From: an uncultured Flavobacterium sp.
Lineage (GTDB): Bacteria > Bacteroidota > Bacteroidia > Flavobacteriales > Flavobacteriaceae
Length of the DNA: 10,730 nucleotides
NCBI RefSeq assembly: GCF_946482535.1
Contig: NZ_CAMLRU010000087.1
Span: forward strand, 1 to 10,730
Direction: 5' to 3'
Shown here in pieces: positions 6,138 through 10,730 of this stretch. Within the stretch, counting starts at the first letter, position 1; each line of letters starts with the position of its first letter. Below the pieces are notes generated by a model that saw only the letters and a program-made list of their open reading frames with translations, searched no databases and was not told where the DNA came from. The position numbers and the translations under genes are program-made.

Positions 6138-6628
6138 GTTGCTTCCGGTTTGTCTGTTTCTTTGGAAACTTCTTCAGCATTGTCTTTAGGTTCTTCTTTA
6201 GGTTCCTCCTTCAAAGTAATGACCATTTTGTCTTTAATGCGGTATTCTCCTTTTTTATAGATTTCTTCATTGGCCAGCAGCATTTCGTAGGCATAAATTC
6301 CTTTGGGTAAATCATAAAAACATTCCTTGCTGTCACTTTGAATGACCAATTCTTTTTTGATTTCCTCTCCTTCTTCGGTTTGTCGGGTAAGGATTAAGGT
6401 GACTTTCTCCTTCATTTTGTTTTTGATGCAAACACTTTCCACGTTGGAGCTATTAGGGTTGGTTTTAGAAGTTGTGAAAATGGTAATTAAACCGCCTACT
6501 AAAATTTCGCCGCCTCTAACTATAGCTGTCAGATCTGATTGCGCATTAGACATTATAGGGATTACTAAAAAAACCAGTAAGGCCGATTTCATTTTGAGTG
6601 GTACTTTACGTTTTTCAAAAGGTTTCAT
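6119..6628 (-). CDS. Small secreted protein of unknown function with an acidic, lysine-rich tail
   Basis: I do not recognise the family. From the ATG on 6628-6626 the protein has 169 residues. A basic start (KRK at 6-8) and a hydrophobic core SALLVFLVIPIM (15-26) end at SNAQ-S, a good signal peptidase I site after residue 30, so export to the periplasm or surface is likely. The mature part has a second apolar stretch GGEILVGGLITIF (39-51), then a probable beta-rich domain (about 62-140). That domain contains two cysteines (C67 in VCIKNKM, C103 in ECFYDLPKG) that could form a disulfide. The last 29 residues (about 141-169) are Glu/Lys/Pro-rich, including EEPKEEPKD. An upstream ATG (6718) would bury the signal peptide behind 30 residues and is less likely. 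The internal ATG at 6592 (MKSALLV) is a fair alternative. The last codons form the shared terminator hairpin. Confidence 0.7.
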   Translation of the reverse strand: MKPFEKRKVPLKMKSALLVFLVIPIMSNAQSDLTAIVRGGEILVGGLITIFTTSKTNPNSSNVESVCIKNKMKEKVTLILTRQTEEGEEIKKELVIQSDSKECFYDLPKGIYAYEMLLANEEIYKKGEYRIKDKMVITLKEEPKEEPKDNAEEVSKETDKPEATKNPTD

Positions 6629-6888
6629 GATGAAAGTTGTTTTAGAGATTACGTAAAGTTTTTCATGTCGTTTTAAGATTAAAATTAATGAAGTAAAGTT
6701 GCGGATAAGGATTCCCAATTCCTAAAAGAAAGCTGGTAATCTTCATAAGAGAACAACTATTTATTAAAAGTTTTATTATTAAAATAACAGAACTGATGAT
6801 ATAATAAATTCCTAAATATCACGTTATTAGTATAATTGCTCAGGCAGTTACTTTCTCAACCAAACTTTTAACGCTAACTCACTTAACT

Positions 6889-7224
6889 ATGACCACCGGA
6901 ACCAAAATCAAAACCCTCAGAGAGCAAAAAAAGATTTCCCAAGAAGCTTTGGCTTATGCTGTTGGGGTGAGTCAAGTCACTATCGGCAACTGGGAACAAG
7001 GCAAAAGCATCAAACACGAATACATCAAGAAACTGGCAGAAGCATTGGAGATTTCGATTGATTATTTATTCGAAGAAAATCAAAATAAAAGTTTACCGGC
7101 TGCTTCAAAAGTTGATTTTAAAAATGAGGGGTTTGAAATTATCATCAAAGCGCCCAATCATTTCTTTGACGACTTGCATAAAAAGATGGATTTACTGATT
7201 AATAAATTTGACACACCAAAATAG
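6889..7224 (+). CDS. XRE-family helix-turn-helix DNA-binding protein
   Basis: This 111-residue protein is a small transcription regulator of the Cro/CI (HTH_3) fold. Residues about 5-60 hold the five-helix domain: IKTLREQKKISQEALAYAVGV, then the recognition helix region SQVTIGNWEQGKS, then the usual closing helices ending in LEISIDYLFE. The C-terminal 40 residues (FKNEGFEIIIKAPNHFFDDLHKKMDLLINKF) have no known ligand-binding domain and look like a short amphipathic dimerisation helix. The gene stands alone: its neighbour upstream is divergent and it has its own terminator. The AT-rich 260-base gap before it (6629-6888) may hold its operator, but I see no convincing palindrome; a near-match to the -7 box (TATAATTG, 6831-6838) lies there. 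Solitary XRE proteins of this size are common; no toxin or phage gene is adjacent, so neither an antitoxin nor a prophage repressor role is supported. Confidence 0.85.
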   Translation: MTTGTKIKTLREQKKISQEALAYAVGVSQVTIGNWEQGKSIKHEYIKKLAEALEISIDYLFEENQNKSLPAASKVDFKNEGFEIIIKAPNHFFDDLHKKMDLLINKFDTPK

Positions 7225-7249
7225 TTTTAATTTCAAACAATTATAAATC

Positions 7250-7279
7250 AACCCTTTTGCTTTTCAGAAGGGTTTTTTT
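7250..7279 (+). terminator. Intrinsic terminator of the XRE regulator gene
   Basis: AACCCTT (7250-7256) pairs with AAGGGTT (7268-7274), with an 11-base loop that can tighten by a T-G pair. A run of seven T follows (7273-7279). It lies 26 bases after the stop codon. Confidence 0.85.
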
Positions 7280-7334
7280 ATGCACAAATCATAAATCTTT
7301 ATTAAAATATCGTCTAACGGTAACTTCAATATTT

Positions 7335-7342
7335 TATATTTG
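7335..7342 (+). promoter_or_regulatory. Candidate -7 promoter box of the exonuclease gene
   Basis: TATATTTG matches TAnnTTTG fully and lies 17 bases before the ATG at 7360, so the leader would be only about 10-14 bases. No TTG stands at the expected -33 position. Confidence 0.5.
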
Positions 7343-7359
7343 TGACTTAACTTTTCAGA

Positions 7360-8130
7360 ATGGAATTAAAACTCAACCGACCTATTTGCTTCTTCGACTT
7401 AGAGACTACCGGAATTGATGTCGCCAAAGACCGAATCGTAGAAATTTCGATTTTTAAGGTTTATCCTAACGGCAATAAAGAAAGCAAAACTTGGCTGGTG
7501 AATCCTACCATTCCTATTCCGCCGCAAGCTACAGCAGTGCATGGTATTTCAAATGAAAAAGTAGCCAATGAGCCAACTTTCAAAGAATTAGCCGGACAAG
7601 TGCATGCTATGATTAAAGATGCCGATTTGGCCGGATTCAATTCGGATCGATTTGATATTCCGTTATTGGCGGAAGAATTATTGCGCGCTGAAGTCGATTT
7701 TGACATGAAAAACCGCGTGTCAATTGATGTGCAAACTATTTTTCATAAAAAGGAAGAAAGAACCTTGAGTGCTGCGTATAAGTTTTATTGCAACGGAAGT
7801 TTGGAAAACGCCCACAGCGCCGAAGCTGATACCATGGCCACTTATGAAATCCTCAAAGCGCAATTAGACCGTTACGAAGATTTGGAAAACGATATGAAGT
7901 CGCTGTCTGAGTTTACCACGCGTAAAAAATCAGTTGACTTTGCCGGCTTTATCGCTTTAAACGATAAAGGTCAGGAAATCTTCACTTTCGGCAAACACAA
8001 AGGTGCTTTGGTCGATGAGGTTTTAGACAAAGAACCAGGCTATTTCGGTTGGATACAAAATGCCGAATTTCCATTGTACACTAAGAAAGTACTAACCGGA
8101 ATTAAACTAAGAAAGTTAAATACAAAGTGA
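7360..8130 (+). CDS. DnaQ-like DEDDh 3'-5' exonuclease with C-terminal DUF3820-like module
   Basis: This 256-residue protein removes nucleotides from DNA or RNA 3' ends with two metal ions; it resembles the epsilon proofreading subunit but is stand-alone. Exo I is FFDLETTG (11-18; D13, E15), Exo II is NSDRFDIPLL (94-103; D99), and Exo III is HSAEAD (152-157; H152, D157). All DEDDh acids and the histidine are therefore present. The HGIS motif (61-64) and the TWLVNPTIPIP strand are also typical. Residues about 207-252 (FTFGKHKGALVDEVL to GYFGWI) match the small module, known to me as DUF3820, that often follows such exonucleases. The substrate (repair intermediate, RNA) cannot be decided. The TGA stop lies inside the first unit of a heptamer array, so the last residues may have been set by the repeat. 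Confidence 0.9.
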   Translation: MELKLNRPICFFDLETTGIDVAKDRIVEISIFKVYPNGNKESKTWLVNPTIPIPPQATAVHGISNEKVANEPTFKELAGQVHAMIKDADLAGFNSDRFDIPLLAEELLRAEVDFDMKNRVSIDVQTIFHKKEERTLSAAYKFYCNGSLENAHSAEADTMATYEILKAQLDRYEDLENDMKSLSEFTTRKKSVDFAGFIALNDKGQEIFTFGKHKGALVDEVLDKEPGYFGWIQNAEFPLYTKKVLTGIKLRKLNTK

Positions 8131-8195
8131 CTAGTGACTAGTAATTAGTGATTAGCAGTTTTCACTAATTACCAATCACTAATTACTAATTACTT
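8126..8195. repeat. Inverted heptamer array I between exonuclease and FAH-family gene
   Basis: The left half runs AGTGACT, AGTGACT, AGTAATT, AGTGATT, AGCAGTT. The right half, from 8163, runs CACTAAT, TACCAAT, CACTAAT, TACTAAT, TACTTTG. Both have a 7-base period, and the right half is the complementary version of the same unit. AGTAATTAGTGA (8140-8151) has a perfect 12-base partner at 8176-8187. An 11-base partner at 8162-8172 gives a hairpin with a 10-base loop. The array contains the exonuclease TGA and ends seven bases before the next ATG. Confidence 0.9.
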
Positions 8196-8201
8196 TGAAA
8201 T

Positions 8202-8813
8202 ATGAAAATCATCTGCATCGGAAGAAATTATGTGAATCACATCGCCGAACTCAACAATGAGCGTCCGGACGAACCGGTGATTTTTATGAAACCCGATTCG
8301 GCTGTTTTACCCGATAAAGCGCCTTTTGTTATCCCCGAATTCAGCAGTGATATCCACCACGAAATCGAAGTGATTGTCAAAATCAATAAAATGGGTAAAT
8401 ACATTGATACTAAGTTCGCCAACAAGTATTATGACGAAATTGGATTGGGAATTGATTTTACCGCTCGAGACATTCAGACCAAGTTGAAAGAAAAAGGTTT
8501 GCCTTGGGAAAAAGCCAAAGCATTTGACGGTTCAGCGATAATTGGTGACTTTCTGCCGAAAAATCATTTTAATTCGGTGGAAAATATTACTTTTGAGTTG
8601 ACCAATAACGGAAAGACCGTTCAAAAAGGAAATACCGGTCACATGTTGTGGAAGATTGATGAAATCATCTCTTATGTTTCTCAGTATTTCACTTTGAAAA
8701 AAGGAGATATAATTTTTACAGGAACACCGGAAGGAGTCGCCAAAGTGACACCAAACGATGTGCTGGAAGGATTTATAGAAGATAAAAAACTACTAAGATT
8801 ACACATAAAATAA
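8202..8813 (+). CDS. Fumarylacetoacetate hydrolase (FAH) family protein
   Basis: FAH-family enzymes are metal-dependent and act on 2-oxo or acylpyruvate compounds (hydrolysis, decarboxylation or tautomerisation). At 203 residues this is the short FAHD1/YcgM-like form with only the catalytic domain. It opens MKIICIGRNYVNHIAEL, where GRNY and the following histidine are typical. FMKPDSAVL (28-36) is a substrate-loop motif. The metal ligands are E54 and E56 (HHEIEVIV) and D85 (GIDFTARD). The WEKAKAFDGSA segment (102-112) and TGTPEGV (173-179) complete the family pattern. Nothing essential appears to be missing. Its TAA overlaps the ATG of the Hpt gene (TAATG), so the two are probably translated in a coupled way. 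The exact substrate is open; acylpyruvate hydrolase or oxaloacetate decarboxylase/tautomerase are the usual activities of this subgroup. Confidence 0.9.
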   Translation: MKIICIGRNYVNHIAELNNERPDEPVIFMKPDSAVLPDKAPFVIPEFSSDIHHEIEVIVKINKMGKYIDTKFANKYYDEIGLGIDFTARDIQTKLKEKGLPWEKAKAFDGSAIIGDFLPKNHFNSVENITFELTNNGKTVQKGNTGHMLWKIDEIISYVSQYFTLKKGDIIFTGTPEGVAKVTPNDVLEGFIEDKKLLRLHIK

Positions 8814-9157
8814 TGGCTATAAACTACAACCTAGCGAAAGTTTACGCACTTTCAGACAACGATCCCGAATTTGTAATGCAAATCATCGATTTGTTTGTCA
8901 CCGAAGTACCCGAAGACATGAAACAAATTGAATTGGGTATCAAAGAAAAAGACCATAAATTAGCTTATGCCTATGCGCACAAAATCAAACCAACCTTAGA
9001 TTTGTTGGGAATGACTGTGGCGTTTGAAGAAATTCTTCAGGTAGAAGCTTGGACCAAAAGAGAAGGCAAACGCAAAGAAATCAATGATACTTTTGCCAGC
9101 ATCCAAAGTCAAGTGGAGAAGGCAGTTAAAGAAATTAAAAAAGATTTCGAAGTTTAA
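8813..9157 (+). CDS. Histidine phosphotransfer (Hpt) domain protein
   Basis: This 114-residue protein consists of a single Hpt helical bundle, a relay that carries phosphate between a sensor kinase receiver and a response regulator in the cytoplasm. The phospho-accepting site is H56 in AYAHKIKPTLDLLG (53-66), which fits the flavobacterial form of the HxxK motif. The N-terminal helices (DPEFVMQIIDLFVTEVPEDM, residues 17-36) and the charged C-terminal helix (96-111) fit the four-helix bundle. The start overlaps the stop of the FAH gene by one base. No kinase or regulator is adjacent, so partners must be encoded elsewhere. A strong hairpin follows 21 bases after the stop. Confidence 0.85.
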   Translation: MAINYNLAKVYALSDNDPEFVMQIIDLFVTEVPEDMKQIELGIKEKDHKLAYAYAHKIKPTLDLLGMTVAFEEILQVEAWTKREGKRKEINDTFASIQSQVEKAVKEIKKDFEV

Positions 9158-9177
9158 AAAATAATGAGCGAATGGTT

Positions 9178-9209
9178 CGGGAATTATCAGTGGTGGTAGT
9201 TCCCGTTTT
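9178..9209 (+). terminator. Terminator-like hairpin after the Hpt gene
   Basis: CGGGAATTATC (9178-9188) pairs over 11 positions (two G-T) with GGTAGTTCCCG (9195-9205) around the loop AGTGGT. It is followed by TTTT (9206-9209), then CCGTTTC. The stem is strong but the T tract is short, so it may end transcription partially or belong to a repeat element. The sequence after it (9210-9288) holds no gene that I can support. Confidence 0.6.
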
Positions 9210-9288
9210 CCGTTTCAATCTCTTCGAGGATTTACACTACAACCGGGGCTAATTAGTAATCTATTGGTTTCTTTGGTGTCTGATAAAA

Positions 9289-9328
9289 CCTCAGTACCTT
9301 AGTGCCTCAGAATCTCAGAACCTTAAAA
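9289..9328. repeat. Octamer tandem array directly upstream of cinA
   Basis: Five units with an 8-base period are CCTCAGTA, CCTTAGTG, CCTCAGAA, TCTCAGAA and CCTTAAAA. The array ends two bases before the cinA ATG and leaves no room for a Shine-Dalgarno sequence. It differs from the other arrays in its period. Confidence 0.82.
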
Positions 9329-9330
9329 AA

Positions 9331-10584
9331 ATGCAAGCAACCATAGTCACCATCGGCGACGAAATTCTCATCGGGCAAATAGTCGATACCAATTCGGGTT
9401 ATATCGCCAAGGCCTTGGATAAAATTGGGGTGCAAACCCACGAAATGCTTTCCATTTCCGATAACAAGCAACACATACTCGATACTTTTTCTTCTTTACA
9501 GAATAAAGTCGATTTGGTCATCATAACCGGTGGATTGGGACCAACCAAAGATGATATTACCAAAAAGACATTCTGCGAATATTTTGAAGATACTTTAGTC
9601 GAAGACCTAGCCGTTTTAGCTCATGTTACGGAAATCATTGAAGGTTTTTACAAGCGGCCGATAACCCGGTTAAATCGTGACCAGGCTTTAGTTCCTTCCA
9701 AATGTGAAGTGCTTTTTAACAAAATGGGAACAGCGCCGGGAATGTGGATGAAGAAAGAAAACACAGTTTACATTTCGTTGCCCGGAGTGCCTTATGAAAT
9801 GAAGTATTTGGTTGATTTTGAAATCATTCCTAAAGTAGTTAGAGAGTACAAACGTCCTTATATTCTCCACAAAACCATCATGACTTACGGTGAAGGAGAA
9901 AGCAGAATAGCCGAAAAAATAGAAGACTGGGAAAACAATTTACCCGATTTTATTAAATTGGCCTATTTGCCCAGTCCGGGAAGAGTCAGATTGCGCCTTA
10001 CTGCTCGCGGCCAAGATCAAGCATTATTGGAAAGTAAAATAGAAGAGAATGTAACCTCTTTGACCAAAATCATCGGAGACATCATCGTTGGTTTTGATGA
10101 AGAAGAAACCTTAGAAGTGGTTATTGGTAAATTACTTTCCCAACAGCAGAAAACCATCGCCACAGCCGAAAGCTGTACCGGTGGGAAAATTGCCCAAATG
10201 CTGACTTCCGTTGCCGGTGCTTCACAATATTTCAAGGGAAGTATTGTTAGTTATGCCACCGAAACCAAAATAAATGTTCTTGGTATTGATGCGGAGTTAA
10301 TTAACCAACACGGTGTTGTTAGTGCAGCAGTTGCCTCGGCTATGGCATTAAATACTCAAAAAATACTGAAAACCGATTATGCTTTGGCTACCACAGGCAA
10401 TGCCGGTCCGACCTCGGAACCCGGAAAAGCGGATGTAGGCGTGGTGTTTATTGCGTTGGCTACTCCTAATGAAGTTCTGGTATCCGAGTTCAATTTTGGC
10501 CAACCTCGTGAAAAAGTGATTGACAGAACGGCGAATAAAGCCTTGGAAATCCTGCAGTCTGCTATTTTAAAAAAGGTACTTTAA
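9331..10584 (+). CDS. cinA: CinA family protein (MoaB/MogA-like domain plus PncC-type NMN deamidase domain)
   Basis: This 417-residue protein is the full-length CinA form. The N-terminal COG1058/MoCF-type domain (1-170) starts [21 protein letters not shown] and has the nucleotide-binding GGLGPTKDD (67-75), TAPG (134-137) and LPGVPYEM (150-157). This domain has pyrophosphatase activity in characterised members. A middle alpha/beta section (about 171-255) leads to the CinA C-terminal domain (258-417). There the catalytic serine is S281 in AESCTGG (279-285) and the loop is TGNAGPT (355-361). This domain deamidates nicotinamide mononucleotide in the NAD salvage pyridine cycle. The loop reads TGNAGP where many proteobacterial members have GIAGP. 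The competence or damage link in the name is historical. The ATG at 9331 follows an octamer array; the downstream gap (10585-10730) contains an A17 tract and a promoter reading out of the window. Confidence 0.95.
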   Translation: MQATIVTIGDEILIGQIVDTNSGYIAKALDKIGVQTHEMLSISDNKQHILDTFSSLQNKVDLVIITGGLGPTKDDITKKTFCEYFEDTLVEDLAVLAHVTEIIEGFYKRPITRLNRDQALVPSKCEVLFNKMGTAPGMWMKKENTVYISLPGVPYEMKYLVDFEIIPKVVREYKRPYILHKTIMTYGEGESRIAEKIEDWENNLPDFIKLAYLPSPGRVRLRLTARGQDQALLESKIEENVTSLTKIIGDIIVGFDEEETLEVVIGKLLSQQQKTIATAESCTGGKIAQMLTSVAGASQYFKGSIVSYATETKINVLGIDAELINQHGVVSAAVASAMALNTQKILKTDYALATTGNAGPTSEPGKADVGVVFIALATPNEVLVSEFNFGQPREKVIDRTANKALEILQSAILKKVL

Positions 10585-10647
10585 TTAAATTTGAATCCTG
10601 AGTATTAATCAGATAAGCGCATTCTTTTCGATTGTAAAAAAACAAAT

Positions 10648-10664
10648 AAAAAAAAAAAAAAAAA
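10648..10664. repeat. Homopolymer tract A17
   Basis: Seventeen consecutive A follow an already A-rich stretch (from 10636) and end 15 bases before the -33 TTG of the right-edge promoter. The position and composition fit an A-tract UP-like element. Tract length may also be affected by sequencing or slippage. Confidence 0.85.
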
Positions 10665-10679
10665 TCTGCGATATTTTTT

Positions 10680-10710
10680 TTGTTACAATGATTTATTTTG
10701 CGTAAGTTTG
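10680..10710 (+). promoter_or_regulatory. Bacteroidetes promoter (-33 TTG, -7 TAAGTTTG) reading out of the window
   Basis: TTG at 10680-10682 and TAAGTTTG at 10703-10710 are separated by 20 bases, the normal spacing for the sigma factor of this phylum. It is the only promoter in the window with both elements. Together with the A17 tract it suggests strong expression of a gene starting just past 10730; a ribosomal protein operon (rpmB) after cinA is my recollection for relatives, not something seen here. Confidence 0.75.
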
Positions 10711-10730
10711 CACCCTGATTTTGAATAACG

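Noticed and set aside
6629..6718. N-terminal extension of the secreted protein
   Set aside because: It would place 30 residues before a good signal peptide; the ATG at 6628 or 6592 gives a normal signal sequence.
6889..7224. XRE protein as antitoxin or prophage repressor
   Set aside because: No toxin-like, integrase or phage gene is next to it, and it has its own terminator.
577..8195. CRISPR array as explanation of the short repeats
   Set aside because: Units are 7 bases, contiguous and without spacers, and no cas gene is present.
9164..9199. Eleven-codon open frame (MSEWFGNYQWW) after the Hpt gene
   Set aside because: It overlaps the hairpin, has no ribosome binding site or family support, and is of chance length; a leader peptide role is not indicated.
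10596..10615. Terminator for cinA (CCTGAGTATTAATCAG region)
   Set aside because: Only about four base pairs can form and no T tract follows directly, so it was not annotated.

Overview
The window looks like a chromosomal segment of a member of the Flavobacteriaceae, most likely Flavobacterium or a close relative. The DNA is AT-rich, and start codons lack convincing Shine-Dalgarno sequences. Several genes are preceded by the TAnnTTTG box of Bacteroidetes promoters. The protein families (MacB-type ATPase, Uup-type ABC-F, E2 acyltransferase, flavobacterial Hpt protein, CinA) and their dense packing also fit. This is inferred from sequence pattern and recalled families; no search was run.

Layout. 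From 1 to 3362 three genes run on the minus strand: a Uup-like ABC-F ATPase (1500-3362), a class I SAM-dependent methyltransferase (649-1428), and the first 191 codons of a MacB/LolD-type ABC exporter ATPase that leaves the window on the left. A divergent promoter region (3363-3494) separates them from a family 2 glycosyltransferase (3495-4661). This is followed by a lipoyl-dependent 2-oxo-acid dehydrogenase E2 acyltransferase (4802-6103). The E2 gene converges on a small secreted protein of unknown function (6119-6628, minus), and the two share one bidirectional terminator. From 6889 everything is on the plus strand: an XRE-type HTH regulator with its own terminator, a DEDDh 3'-5' exonuclease with a C-terminal DUF3820-like module, a fumarylacetoacetate-hydrolase-family enzyme overlapping an Hpt phosphotransfer protein by one base, and cinA. 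The right edge carries an A17 tract and the best promoter of the window, which points to a gene just outside; from memory of related genomes this could be the rpmB ribosomal-protein operon.

The genes are mostly housekeeping and do not form one pathway. No phage, transposase, CRISPR, rRNA or tRNA was seen, and no gene-free stretch exceeds 300 bases. The most unusual structure is a set of eight short tandem arrays with a strict 7-base period but different unit sequences, plus an 8-base array. They occupy most intergenic gaps and also sit in frame inside three genes (methyltransferase, glycosyltransferase, E2). One array, five perfect CAACTCG copies in the glycosyltransferase, is placed so that gain or loss of one unit would shift the reading frame.
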